Positions 1 to 7,883 of a stretch of 46,073 nt of DNA are shown here, piece by piece. The stretch is taken from the NCBI RefSeq assembly GCF_002150735.1, contig NZ_MUKA01000073.1, forward strand, positions 1 to 46,073, written 5' to 3'. Made by a program: the position numbers and the translations under genes. Position 1 is the first letter of the stretch. Every line of letters begins with the position of its first letter. Below the pieces are notes generated by a model, which searched no databases, had not been told where the DNA came from, and saw nothing but the letters and a program-made list of their open reading frames with translations. The stretch is from Streptomyces africanus (lineage in GTDB: Bacteria; Actinomycetota; Actinomycetes; Streptomycetales; Streptomycetaceae).

Positions 1-236
1 TTGGTGGCCAGCACGATCCGGTCGCGGCGGCCGGGCAGCAGTTCCCCGAGCAGCCGCTCGCTGTCGCCTCCGGCGTAGCCGTTGGCGGTGTCCACTCCGG
101 TGAGTCCGGCGTCGAGCGCGGCGTCCAGCATGGCCGCCGCTCCCCCGCGGTCGACGGTGTCGCCGAAGGTCATGGTGCCGAGCACCAGCCGCGAGAGCGG
201 GACGGTGGTGGTCGGCAGGGTGATGCCGGTCGTCAC
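1..236 (-). CDS. Aldo/keto reductase, N-terminal part (cut by window edge)
   Basis: Only the first 78 codons are present; the 3' end lies outside the window. The GTG start overlaps the TGA of the upstream ATPase gene (GTGA), so the two are translationally coupled. The visible protein runs TTGITLPTTTVPLSRLVLGTM and then has GVDTANGYAGGDSERLLGELL, the hallmark of aldo/keto reductases: the aspartate of the catalytic tetrad in D-T-A-x-x-Y and the tyrosine four residues on. The family reduces carbonyls with NADPH in a TIM barrel of about 300 residues. As the last visible gene of an ABC-importer operon that is divergent from an acid-sugar kinase, it probably oxidises or reduces the imported substrate. 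The substrate is inferred only from context. Confidence 0.85.
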   Translation of the reverse strand, partial: MTTGITLPTTTVPLSRLVLGTMTFGDTVDRGGAAAMLDAALDAGLTGVDTANGYAGGDSERLLGELLPGRRDRIVLAT

Positions 237-1045
237 GAGGGGCTTCCTTCCGGTACGCGGCGCGGTTTCACGCCCTGGATGGCGGTCGGGTCGAGCGCGG
301 CCCGGCGCAGGGCCCGGGTGTAGGGGTCGGCCGGGGCGGCGAGGACGGTCTCGGTCCGCCCGGCCTCGACGACGCGCCCGGCCCGCATGACCACGACGTC
401 CGTGCTCATCTCGCGCACCACGCCCAGGTTGTGCGCGATGACGAGGTAGGCGATGCCGGTCTCCTCCTGCAACTCCCTGAGCAGCGCGAGCACTTGGGCC
501 TGTACGGAGACGTCGAGCGCGGAGGTCGCCTCGTCGCAGACCAGCAGGTCGGGGCGGGAGGCGAGCGCGCGGGCGATGCCGATGCGCTGCCGCTGGCCGC
601 CGGAGAAGTCGGCCGGGCGGCGCTGGAGCGCGGACGGGGGCAGGCCGACCTGGTCGAGCAGTTCGGCGGCGCGGCGGGCCCGTTCGGCACGGTCGGACAC
701 GCCCGCGAGGCGCAGCGGCTCGGCGACGATCTGCTGGGCGGTGAGATGCGGGTCGAGGGAGCCGTAGGGGTCCTGGAAGACCATCTGCACGCGGCGCCGC
801 AGCGGTCGCAGTCTCCGTTCGGGCAGGCCGGCGATGTCCGTGCCGTCGAGGACGATACGGCCGGACCGTGGGGTGAGCAGCCGGACGAGGGCGCGGGCGA
901 GGGTGGACTTGCCGCAGCCGGACTCGCCGACGACGGCGAGCGAGCCGCCCTTGTGGAGCTGGAAGCCGACCTGGTCGACGGCCCGGAAGGGGCCGCTCGG
1001 TGTCGGGTATTCGACGACCAGGTCCTCTACGGACAGCAGCGTCAT
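233..1045 (-). CDS. Peptide/nickel-type ABC transporter ATP-binding protein (DppF/OppF-like)
   Basis: This 270-residue ABC ATPase energises the importer encoded upstream. Walker A GESGCGKS lies at residues 40-47, the Q-loop in FQDPYGSLDP near 90-100, the signature SGGQRQR at 148-154, Walker B LLVCDE at 167-172, and an H-loop in VIAHNLGVV. The Q-loop and signature are typical of the DppF/OppF subfamily. The C-terminus stops shortly after the nucleotide-binding domain, with DPYTRAL but none of the Cys-rich oligo_HPY extension usual in OppF, so it is short for the family. The ATG overlaps the stop of the preceding ATPase gene (ATGA), showing tight coupling. The homologues move dipeptides, oligopeptides, nickel or sugars, so the substrate must come from context. 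Confidence 0.93.
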   Translation of the reverse strand: MTLLSVEDLVVEYPTPSGPFRAVDQVGFQLHKGGSLAVVGESGCGKSTLARALVRLLTPRSGRIVLDGTDIAGLPERRLRPLRRRVQMVFQDPYGSLDPHLTAQQIVAEPLRLAGVSDRAERARRAAELLDQVGLPPSALQRRPADFSGGQRQRIGIARALASRPDLLVCDEATSALDVSVQAQVLALLRELQEETGIAYLVIAHNLGVVREMSTDVVVMRAGRVVEAGRTETVLAAPADPYTRALRRAALDPTAIQGVKPRRVPEGSPS

Positions 1046-1926
1046 GTGGCGGCTCCCGGTACGGCGGTCTCGTCCTCGTCCCAGGCGCCCAGCCGGGGCA
1101 CCGCGGCGAGGAGGGCGCGGGTGTAGGGCTCGGCGGGCTTGTCGACGATCCGTTCGGCCGGGCCCGACTCGACGAAACGGCCGTCCTTCATGACGTGGAT
1201 GCGGTCGGAGACCAGCCGGGCCACGCCCAGGTCGTGGGTGATCATCAGCATCCCGATGCCGGTGCGTTCCTGCAGTTCCATCAGCAGGTCGAGGACGCTC
1301 GCCTGCACGGTGGCGTCCAGGGCCGAGGTGGGCTCGTCGGCGACGAGCAGTTCCGGGTCGCCGGCCAGGGCGATGGCGATGAGGATGCGTTGCAGCATGC
1401 CGCCGGAGAACTGGTGCGGGTAGGCTTTCCAGCGGGTCTCCGGCCGGGTGATGCGCACCTGTCCGAGCAGGTCGATGCCCTTGTCCCGGGCTTGTGCCCG
1501 GGACAGTCCGGGGTGGCGCAGGCGGATGGCGTCGCCGAGTTGCCGGCCGACGGTGTGGACGGGGCTGAGGGCGGTCATCGGGTCCTGCGGGATCAGGGAG
1601 ACGGTCCGGCCGCGTACCGCGCGGGCCGCGCCGGGGTCGGCGACGACGTCCCGGCCGCCGATGCGGACGCTGCCCGACAGCACGGCCAGTCCCTCCGGCA
1701 GCAGGCCCAGGACGCCCATCGCGGTGGTCGACTTGCCGGATCCGGACTCGCCGATGAGGGTCACGGTCTCACCGCGGCCGACGGTGAAACTCACCCCGTC
1801 GACGGCCCGGACGACGCCGTGGGCGGTGACGAGTTCGATCTGGAGGTCACGGACATCGAGCAGCGGTGTCATGCTCGCGCTCCCTTCCGGGGACGTCATG
1901 CTCGCGCTCCCTTCCTGCGGTGTCAT
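1042..1926 (-). CDS. Peptide/nickel-type ABC transporter ATP-binding protein (DppD/OppD-like)
   Basis: The second ATPase subunit is 294 residues from the ATG at 1926 or 276 from the ATG at 1872. Walker A GESGSGKS is at about 59-66 in the long form, followed by IPQDPMTALSP (Q-loop), FSGGMLQRI (signature), LLVADEPTSALD (Walker B) and ITHDLGV (H-loop). FSGGM in place of SGGQ is usual for DppD/OppD. The 1926 start overlaps the permease stop (ATGA), but homologues begin near the third ATG at 1872. The three in-frame ATGs are exactly 27 bases apart, and each is preceded by the same Shine-Dalgarno-like GAAGGGAG. The extra 18 residues are therefore a tandem duplication of the ribosome-binding site and start, and translation may begin at any of them. 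Confidence 0.93.
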   Translation of the reverse strand: MTPQEGSASMTSPEGSASMTPLLDVRDLQIELVTAHGVVRAVDGVSFTVGRGETVTLIGESGSGKSTTAMGVLGLLPEGLAVLSGSVRIGGRDVVADPGAARAVRGRTVSLIPQDPMTALSPVHTVGRQLGDAIRLRHPGLSRAQARDKGIDLLGQVRITRPETRWKAYPHQFSGGMLQRILIAIALAGDPELLVADEPTSALDATVQASVLDLLMELQERTGIGMLMITHDLGVARLVSDRIHVMKDGRFVESGPAERIVDKPAEPYTRALLAAVPRLGAWDEDETAVPGAAT

Positions 1927-1944
1927 GCGCCCGCTCCCTTCCGG
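1873..1944 (-). repeat. 27-bp tandem repeat carrying RBS plus ATG
   Basis: On the minus strand ATG codons at 1926, 1899 and 1872 are in frame and spaced 27 bp apart. Each is preceded by GGAAGGGAGCG and 4-6 further bases. The first ATG also overlaps the TGA of the permease gene. The two full repeat units (1926-1900 and 1899-1873) differ at only a few bases and encode MTPQEGSAS and MTSPEGSAS. A duplicated translation-initiation region is the simplest reading. Confidence 0.85.
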
Positions 1945-2837
1945 CGGCGGGTGCGGTCCCGCAGCCCGTCGCCCAGCAGGTTGACGCCGACCACGAGGAC
2001 GGCGATGACCAGGCCGGGCAGGGTGACCAGCCACCACGAGGTGGTGAGGTAGGCCTGGCCGTCGGAGATGATCCGGCCCCAGGTGGCGAAGGGCCGCTGC
2101 GGTCCGGCGCCGAGGAAGCTCAGCGCGCTCTCCAGCAGGACGGCCTGGGCGAGCAGGAGCAGCACGACGAGGCTCACGGGCCGTACGACGTTGGGGACGA
2201 CGTGCCGAGTGAGGACCGACCAGCCGCGCAGGCCCAGCACGCGCGCGGCGGCGACGTACGGTTTCTCGCGCTCGACGAGGACGAGGGAGCGGGTCAGCCG
2301 TGCCACCTCGGGCCACTGTGCGACGGCGATCACGCAGGTGATGACGGTGACCGACGGCCCGAAGAGGGCGACCACGAGCAGCAGCATCATCAGCAGCGGC
2401 AGGGCGAGCTGGGCCTCCAGGAAGCGGGAGACGAGCGCGTCGACCCAGCCGCCGAAGAACCCGGCCGCCGATCCGGCGACGATGCCGATCAGCCCGGACA
2501 CCAGGACCGCGAGGACACCGACCGACAGGGAGACCTGGCCGCCGTGCAGGATGCGCGACAGCAGGTCGCGGCCGAGCTGGTCGGTGCCGAGCAGGTGCCC
2601 GTCGCTGAGCGGCGGCAGTCTGCGCTCCGACAGGTCCTGGGCGTTGGCGTCCGGCAGCGGCAGCAGACCCGCCAGGGCGACGGGCAGGACGACGAGGGCC
2701 GTGCAGACGGATCCGGCCCAGATCTTGAAGCGGGAGCCGCGCCGCTGCCGGGTCGCGGTGGCCCGGGCCAGGTCGCGGGCGGTGACGGCGCTGGGCCGCT
2801 CGGTTCCGGCGGCCGGGGTGGACGTGACACTGGCCAT
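1923..2837 (-). CDS. Peptide/nickel-type ABC transporter permease (DppC/OppC-like)
   Basis: A 304-residue inner-membrane permease. A Ser/Thr/Arg-rich cytoplasmic N-terminus of about 37 residues leads into a first membrane segment (AGSVCTALVVLPVALAGLLP). The DppC-specific GTDQLGRDLLSRILHGGQVSL follows, with further hydrophobic segments and the cytoplasmic EAA-type loop (VAAARVLGLRGWSVLTRHVVPN) that docks on the ATPases. The end has the LNLLGDGLRD-like motif (VNLLGDGLRDRTRRR) of this family. The ATG lies 3 bases after the stop of the other permease gene. It forms the channel together with the product of 2841-3770. Confidence 0.93.
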   Translation of the reverse strand: MASVTSTPAAGTERPSAVTARDLARATATRQRRGSRFKIWAGSVCTALVVLPVALAGLLPLPDANAQDLSERRLPPLSDGHLLGTDQLGRDLLSRILHGGQVSLSVGVLAVLVSGLIGIVAGSAAGFFGGWVDALVSRFLEAQLALPLLMMLLLVVALFGPSVTVITCVIAVAQWPEVARLTRSLVLVEREKPYVAAARVLGLRGWSVLTRHVVPNVVRPVSLVVLLLLAQAVLLESALSFLGAGPQRPFATWGRIISDGQAYLTTSWWLVTLPGLVIAVLVVGVNLLGDGLRDRTRRRKGAGA

Positions 2838-2840
2838 GGG

Positions 2841-3770
2841 TCAGGCCGCCTTTCCGAGTCGTACGCGCGGATCGAACAGCGGGTAGGCGAGGTCGACGAG
2901 GAGCTGGACGAGGATCGCGAGGGTGGCCGTGACGAGGACGGTGGCCTGGATGAGGGGGTAGTCGCGGGTCTCCAGGGCGCGGACGACGAGCGAGCCGACG
3001 CCCGGCCAGCCGAAGACGACCTCGACGACCACGACACCGTTGAGCAGCGCCGCGAACCGGGTGCCGAGGGCGGTGACGAGCGGCACGGCGGAGTTGCGCA
3101 GTCCGTACTGCCAGGTCAGCGCGCGCTCGGAGACGCCTCGGGAGCGGGCGACCGTGGTGTAGGGGGCGGCGAGCGCGGTGGTCATCTCGCGGCGCACCAG
3201 GCGTGAGATCAGCGCGAGTTGGAGGACGGCGACGGTCACGGTGGGCAGGACCAGGCCGTTCCAGGAGGTGAATCCGGAGGCGGGCAGCACCGGGAGCAGC
3301 ACGGAGAAGACGGTCAGCAGCATCACGCCGGTCCAGAAGTCCGGCATCGACTGCCCGGCGATGGTGAGCACGTTCGCGCCCAGCTCCCGCTTGGTGTCGG
3401 CGCGCCGGGCCATCCACACGCCGAGCGGCACGGCGACGACGGTGGTGACCGCGATGGCGGAGACCGCGAGGGTGATGGTGTACGGCAGCCGGTCCATGAC
3501 CACGTCGAACGCGGAGGCGTGGAAGGAGTAGCTGGTGCCGAGGTTCCCGGTGCACAGGTCGCGCAGGAAGATCCCGTACTGGGCGATCAGCGGTTCGTCG
3601 AGGCCGAACTGGGCGCGGATGCGGGCGAGATCGGCGGCCGTGGCGCTGGGCGCGGCGTAGGCGGCGGCCGGGTCGCCGGGGGCGAGACGCAGCAGCAGGA
3701 AGACCGTGGTCAGGGTGAGGAAGACGGCCAGCAGGCTCTGGCCGATGCGGCGGACGAGGTAGGTGGCCAC
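2841..3770 (-). CDS. Peptide/nickel-type ABC transporter permease (DppB/OppB-like)
   Basis: A 309-residue permease with the DppB layout. An N-terminal membrane helix follows the MATYLVRRIGQSLL leader and contains FLLLRLAPGDPAAAYA (the RLxPGDP motif). There is an external region with LGTSYSFHASAFDVVMDRLPYT, then five hydrophobic segments, and an EAA-type loop ending at YGLRNSAVPLVT. The C-terminus has LVDLAYPLFDPRVRLG, the DPRV(R) ending of DppB proteins. It starts with GTG only 3 bases after the binding-protein stop; the GGAGGG of that gene's last codons can serve as its ribosome-binding site. Homologues pair with a DppC permease, here the next gene. Confidence 0.93.
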   Translation of the reverse strand: MATYLVRRIGQSLLAVFLTLTTVFLLLRLAPGDPAAAYAAPSATAADLARIRAQFGLDEPLIAQYGIFLRDLCTGNLGTSYSFHASAFDVVMDRLPYTITLAVSAIAVTTVVAVPLGVWMARRADTKRELGANVLTIAGQSMPDFWTGVMLLTVFSVLLPVLPASGFTSWNGLVLPTVTVAVLQLALISRLVRREMTTALAAPYTTVARSRGVSERALTWQYGLRNSAVPLVTALGTRFAALLNGVVVVEVVFGWPGVGSLVVRALETRDYPLIQATVLVTATLAILVQLLVDLAYPLFDPRVRLGKAA

Positions 3771-3773
3771 GGC

Positions 3774-5375
3774 TCAGCCCTCCAGCCGCACGGCGGACAG
3801 GTCGTAGGAGTTGAGCTGGAGCAGGCCCAGGTCGTGCACGCGGTCGCGGCGGGCGAGCATCGTCTTGGGGGCGAACGCCCACAGGCTGGGCCAGGTGTTC
3901 CAGATGGCGTGCTGCACGGCGGCCAGCTTGCGGTCCCGGGCGGCGGCGTCCGTCTCGGTGGCGGCGTCCTCCAGGCGGCGCTGGATGTCGGGGACGACGT
4001 AGCCCATGTAGGTGTCGCGGGTGCGTTCCCGTTCGGGGGTGCCGCCGTACATGCCCTGGAGGGAGGTGAGGGCCTGGCCGGTGGTGCCGGGGAAGCCGTT
4101 GCCGATGACGTCCCAGTCGCCGCCCCGGCCCTGGCGCCACTTCAGGATGTCGCCGCCCGGTTCGAACTGGAGCAGGGAGGCGCGTACGCCGATGTCGCGG
4201 AACATGTCGGCGACGGCTTCCATGACGGAGTTGTCGGCGGCGAACTCGCCCGACTCCCAGATGACGCGGATCCGCAGGCCTTCGGCGCCCAGTTGCCTCA
4301 GCTGCGCCCTGGCCTTGCGCGGGTCGTAGGTGTAGGCGCCGGTGCGCACGGCGCCTTCGAGGGCGAGGGGGACGACCCCTTCGGCGGCTTCGGCGGAGCC
4401 GGTGAGGACGTCCCGGATCAGTGCCTCGCCGTCGATGGCGTAGGTGAGGGCGCGGCGGACGCGGGCGTCGGCCAGGGGGTGGTCGTCGGGTTTGCGGAAG
4501 TTGTAGAAGAGCTGGGAGATGCGGACGCCGGAGGTCTCCTGGACGGTGACGCCCGGCAGCCCGGTGAGCTGCTCGGCCGAGTCCGGGGTGAGGGTGTCGA
4601 CGACGTCGAGTTCGCCGCTGCGCAGGGCGATGACCCGGCTGGACTCCTCGGGCACGAAGCGCACCCGGACGGTGTCGACGTGGGCCGGGCGGCCCCAGTA
4701 GCGGGGGTTGCGGGCGAGGGTGTACTCGCCGGCGCCGCTGTTGGCCTCGATCACCTTGTACGGGCCGGAGCCGACGCCGCTCTGGAGTTCCTCGGGGCGG
4801 TTGGCGGCGGCCGGGGTGATGTGGATGTTGGCCATCAGCCGGTCGAGGACGGGCACGGGGCGCTCGGTGTGCAGCGTGAACGTGCGCTCGCCGGTCTTCT
4901 CGACGGTGGGCAGTTCCGGGAAGAGGCCGAGCAGGAAGGAGCCGTTGACCTTGCCGTACATCTTCAGGGCGGTCGCGACGTCCTCGACGGTGACGGGGCT
5001 GCCGTCGGAGTAGCGCACGCCTTGGCGCAGCCGCACGCTCCAGGCCGTCGGCCCGGTCATCTCGAACCGGTCGGCGAGGACGCGCTGGACCCTCATGCCG
5101 GGGCCGATGCGGGTGAGGGCCTCGCGGACCGCGCGCTGCACGGTGACGGCCGCGTCGAACTGGTTGAGCTTGTTGTCGAGGCTCACCAGGGAGCGGTTCA
5201 GGCCGAGGGTGAGGGTGCCGGGGCCGGGGGCTCCGGTGGGTCCGGCGCAGGCGGACAGGGGACCGAGGGCGAGGCCCGTGCCGCCGAGGGCGCCCAGGCG
5301 GAGCAGGGTGCGGCGGCGCAGGGGCTCTCGCGGAGAGGGACGGTCCGGGGGTGCGTGGTGAGGGCTTGGGGTCAT
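3774..5375 (-). CDS. ABC transporter substrate-binding lipoprotein (SBP family 5)
   Basis: The start ATG at 5375 has GAGAAGG seven bases upstream and gives 533 residues, normal for family 5 binding proteins. The N-terminus combines a twin-arginine-like stretch RRRTLLRLG (residues 20-28) with a hydrophobic core and the lipobox L40-S-A-C43, so the protein is probably exported (perhaps by Tat) and lipidated at Cys43. The mature part has LRQGVRYSDGSPVTVEDV, ARNPRYWGRP and DARVRRALTYAIDGEAL, all typical of DppA/OppA-like proteins. These bind peptides, but also nickel or sugars. As the first gene of a leftward operon divergent from an acid-sugar kinase, it may bind a sugar acid or a glycoside of one. 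That is inference from context. Confidence 0.92.
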   Translation of the reverse strand: MTPSPHHAPPDRPSPREPLRRRTLLRLGALGGTGLALGPLSACAGPTGAPGPGTLTLGLNRSLVSLDNKLNQFDAAVTVQRAVREALTRIGPGMRVQRVLADRFEMTGPTAWSVRLRQGVRYSDGSPVTVEDVATALKMYGKVNGSFLLGLFPELPTVEKTGERTFTLHTERPVPVLDRLMANIHITPAAANRPEELQSGVGSGPYKVIEANSGAGEYTLARNPRYWGRPAHVDTVRVRFVPEESSRVIALRSGELDVVDTLTPDSAEQLTGLPGVTVQETSGVRISQLFYNFRKPDDHPLADARVRRALTYAIDGEALIRDVLTGSAEAAEGVVPLALEGAVRTGAYTYDPRKARAQLRQLGAEGLRIRVIWESGEFAADNSVMEAVADMFRDIGVRASLLQFEPGGDILKWRQGRGGDWDVIGNGFPGTTGQALTSLQGMYGGTPERERTRDTYMGYVVPDIQRRLEDAATETDAAARDRKLAAVQHAIWNTWPSLWAFAPKTMLARRDRVHDLGLLQLNSYDLSAVRLEG

Positions 5376-5500
5376 CGTCGACCTTCTCGCGTTCCGGGGG
5401 CGACCGGCTCGTGGTGTTCGCGCGGCTCTCGCCTCGGGCCGGTTGGGGGGTCCGGCCGGCGGGATACGAACAGGTGTCGCGCCGGAAAAGGTGGCACGAC

Positions 5501-5538
5501 TGCGCGAAGTGCGCAAGGGGTCTCGCGCATTTCGCGCA
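5501..5538. promoter_or_regulatory. Pair of inverted 17-bp sites, candidate operator of the acid-sugar locus
   Basis: In the 220-bp divergent region between the binding-protein gene and the kinase gene, TGCGCGAAGTGCGCAAG (5501-5517) recurs in inverted orientation as TGCGCGAAATGCGCGAG (5538-5522), 15 of 17 bases identical, with 4 bases between them. Each copy is also partly self-complementary (TGCGC...GCGCA). This is the expected form and place for the operator of the DeoR regulator encoded at 7884-8696. The assignment is inference. Confidence 0.55.
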
Positions 5539-5595
5539 AGCCGTGTCATCATCGGTTCCCGAGGCAGCCCGACCGGGCCGCCCGAGGAGGTGCTC

Positions 5596-6813
5596 GTGTC
5601 CCTCTCCGCAGCCGGCCTTGCCCGGCCTGTGCTCGCGCTGGCCGACGATCTGTCCGGTGCGGCCGAGACCGCGGTGGCGCTGCGCTCGCCCGCCCGGATC
5701 CTGCTGGGGCCGGTCCCCGGACCGGTGGCGTCGGCGCCCGGCGAGTCGCTCGTCCTCGACCTCGACTCCCGGCAGTTGCCCGGCGACCGGGCGGCGGGCG
5801 CGGTACGGGACGCCACGCGGTCGGTCCCCGCCGGAACGGTGCTGTTCAAGAAGGTCGACTCGCTGCTGCGGGGCAACCTCGCCGCCGAGGCCGCCGCCTA
5901 TGCGCGAGGCAGCGCGGGCGTGGTGATCGCGACCGCGCTGCCGCCGGCCCGGCGCACGGTCCGGGACGGGGTCGTCCACCTCGACGGGACCCCGCTGCAC
6001 GAGACGAGTGCCTGGCGTGCCGAGACCCGGCCCGCGCCGCGGTCGGTCGCCGCCGCGCTCGGCGATCTGCCGTCGGCGCCGGTGCCGCTCACGGTCGTGC
6101 GCGGCGCGCCCGGCACACTGCGTGATGAGCTTCGTGCGCGTTTCGCGCAGGGCCGGCACCCGGTGTGCGACGCCGAGACCGAGGCCGACCTCGACGCGAT
6201 CGCCGCGGCGGCCCTCGAACTGGGCCCCGGGATACGGCTGTTGGGCACGGGCGGACTCGCCGGCGCACTGGGACGGCTCCTGGGCACGTCCGGGGAGAAC
6301 GCCCTCGCGCCCGGCGAAGTCGTCCGGCCGCTGCTGCTCGTCGTCGGCACCGCCGAGCCGTCGGCGCGCAGACAGGTCGCGCACGTCCTCGCGGACGGCG
6401 CCCACCAGGTCTCCCTCAGCACCAGCGAACTCCTGCGCTCCCCGCGACGGCTGCCCCCTCCCGTCGCCGCCGTCACGGTCGTCCGCATCACCGGAGAGAC
6501 CGGCCCCGCCATGGCGCGCCGCCTCGTCGCCGCGCTCGCCGACACCGTCGCCGACGCGGCGCACGGCTGCGACCTGGTCCTCACCGGCGGCGAGACGGCC
6601 CGCCGTGTCCTGGACGTCCTGCGCGTCACCGACCTGCGCCCCGTGGGCCAGATCCACCACGGTGCGGTCCTCTCCCGCACACCCGACGGCCGCTCGGTCG
6701 TCACCCGGCCCGGCAGCTACGGCGAGGCCGACTCCCTGCGACGCATCGTCCGGGCGCTGCGCCCCGCCCCCGTACGCCCCGTTCCGACCGACCCCACAGG
6801 AGTAGCCCCGTGA
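5596..6813 (+). CDS. Four-carbon acid sugar kinase (DUF1537 family)
   Basis: A 405-residue protein from the GTG at 5596, which follows GAGGAGG at optimal spacing; longer upstream starts lack a ribosome-binding site. ADDLSGA at residues 16-22 and FKKVDSLLRGN at 84-94 are the conserved N-terminal motifs of DUF1537 kinases. LVLTGGETARRVLDVL and TRPGSYGEADSLRRIV form the C-terminal nucleotide-binding part. The family phosphorylates D-threonate, D-erythronate or related acid sugars at O4. The next gene encodes the partner dehydrogenase that oxidises the product, and the two overlap by 4 bases. Together they should turn a C4 acid into a triose phosphate plus CO2. The exact substrate (erythronate, threonate or another acid) cannot be read from the sequence. 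Confidence 0.88.
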   Translation: MSLSAAGLARPVLALADDLSGAAETAVALRSPARILLGPVPGPVASAPGESLVLDLDSRQLPGDRAAGAVRDATRSVPAGTVLFKKVDSLLRGNLAAEAAAYARGSAGVVIATALPPARRTVRDGVVHLDGTPLHETSAWRAETRPAPRSVAAALGDLPSAPVPLTVVRGAPGTLRDELRARFAQGRHPVCDAETEADLDAIAAAALELGPGIRLLGTGGLAGALGRLLGTSGENALAPGEVVRPLLLVVGTAEPSARRQVAHVLADGAHQVSLSTSELLRSPRRLPPPVAAVTVVRITGETGPAMARRLVAALADTVADAAHGCDLVLTGGETARRVLDVLRVTDLRPVGQIHHGAVLSRTPDGRSVVTRPGSYGEADSLRRIVRALRPAPVRPVPTDPTGVAP

Positions 6814-7868
6814 ACGCAGCCCCCTCCGCCGCCACCGCCGGCCAGAACGCGGCCTCCGCACGGCCGCTCCCGGTCATCGCGGTCACCATGGGCGACGGCG
6901 CAGGCATCGGGCCCGAGGTCATCGTGCCGGCGCTGCTGCACCCCGACACCCTGCGCGACTGCCGACCGGTGGTCGTGGGGGACGCCGAGCGCCTGCGGCA
7001 GGCGGCCGGCATCCTCGGTGTCAGCTGCGAGATCGTGGCCGTCGAGCACCCCGCACAGGCGGAGTTCACGCCCGGCCGCGTCAACGTCATCGACCTCGGA
7101 CTGCTCCCCGCCGACCTGCCCTGGGGCGAGCTGTCCGCCGTCGCGGGCGACGCCGCATACCACTACGTACGCGTCGCCGCCGAGCTGGCGCTGCGCGGCG
7201 AGGTGGACGGCATCTGCACCGCCCCCCTCAACAAGGAGGCCCTGCACGCCGCCGGCCATCTCTACCCCGGCCACACCGAACTCCTCGCCCACCTCACAGG
7301 CGTCGAGGAGGTGTCGATGATGCTGTCCACGCCCAGGGTGAAGGTCATTCACGTCACCACCCACATCGGGCTCATCGACGCGGTGAACCGCATCGAGCCC
7401 GGACTGGTGGAACGCACGGTGCGCCGCGGTCACGAGGCGATGGTGCGGGCCGGGACCGCCGAGCCGGTGATCGGCGTGTGCGGCATCAATCCGCACGCGG
7501 GCGAGAACGGCCTGTTCGGCTACGGCGAGGAGGAGACGAAGATCGTGCCGGCGCTGGAGGCGGTCCGCGCCGACGGCATCGACGCGCGGGGCCCGCTGCC
7601 CGCGGACACGGCGTTCTACCTGGCCTCGCGGGGCGACTACGACCTCATCGTCGCGATGTACCACGACCAGGGACACGGGCCCGTCAAGGTCCTCGGCATC
7701 GAGGCCGGGGTCAACCTCACCGTCGGGCTGCCGGTCATCCGCACCTCCGTCGACCACGGCACGGCCTTCGACATCGCCGGTACCGGCCGGGCCGAGGCCG
7801 GTAGCATGGTCGAGGCTCTGCGCCAGGCCGCCGAGATGTCGACCGCTCCGGCCGCCCAGGACATTTAA
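6810..7868 (+). CDS. pdxA2: 4-hydroxythreonine-4-phosphate dehydrogenase family protein, PdxA2 type
   Basis: A 352-residue PdxA-family dehydrogenase. The GTG start overlaps the kinase stop (GTGA) and is preceded by CAGGAG. MGDGAGIGPEV (from residue 26), LNKEALHAAG, YPGHTELLA, GINPHAGENGLFGYGEE and MYHDQGHGPVKVL are the conserved substrate- and metal-binding motifs, with the metal-ligand histidines in GHTE and HDQGH. True PdxA acts in vitamin B6 synthesis. Copies fused in operons with DUF1537 kinases form the PdxA2 group, which oxidatively decarboxylates D-threonate or D-erythronate 4-phosphate to dihydroxyacetone phosphate. The coupling here argues strongly for the catabolic role. Confidence 0.88.
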   Translation: MNAAPSAATAGQNAASARPLPVIAVTMGDGAGIGPEVIVPALLHPDTLRDCRPVVVGDAERLRQAAGILGVSCEIVAVEHPAQAEFTPGRVNVIDLGLLPADLPWGELSAVAGDAAYHYVRVAAELALRGEVDGICTAPLNKEALHAAGHLYPGHTELLAHLTGVEEVSMMLSTPRVKVIHVTTHIGLIDAVNRIEPGLVERTVRRGHEAMVRAGTAEPVIGVCGINPHAGENGLFGYGEEETKIVPALEAVRADGIDARGPLPADTAFYLASRGDYDLIVAMYHDQGHGPVKVLGIEAGVNLTVGLPVIRTSVDHGTAFDIAGTGRAEAGSMVEALRQAAEMSTAPAAQDI

Positions 7869-7883
7869 GGACACCAAGAACCG

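Noticed and set aside
3219..6125. A 968-residue plus-strand open frame
   Set aside because: It lies opposite the permease and binding-protein genes and encodes Gly/Asp/Val-rich sequence with no domain.
1042..6861. A 1939-residue open frame running through the whole ABC operon and kinase gene
   Set aside because: Only its last 294 residues are real (the ATPase). The rest is a low-complexity Arg/Pro/Gly translation antisense or out of frame to well-recognised genes, an effect of very high GC.
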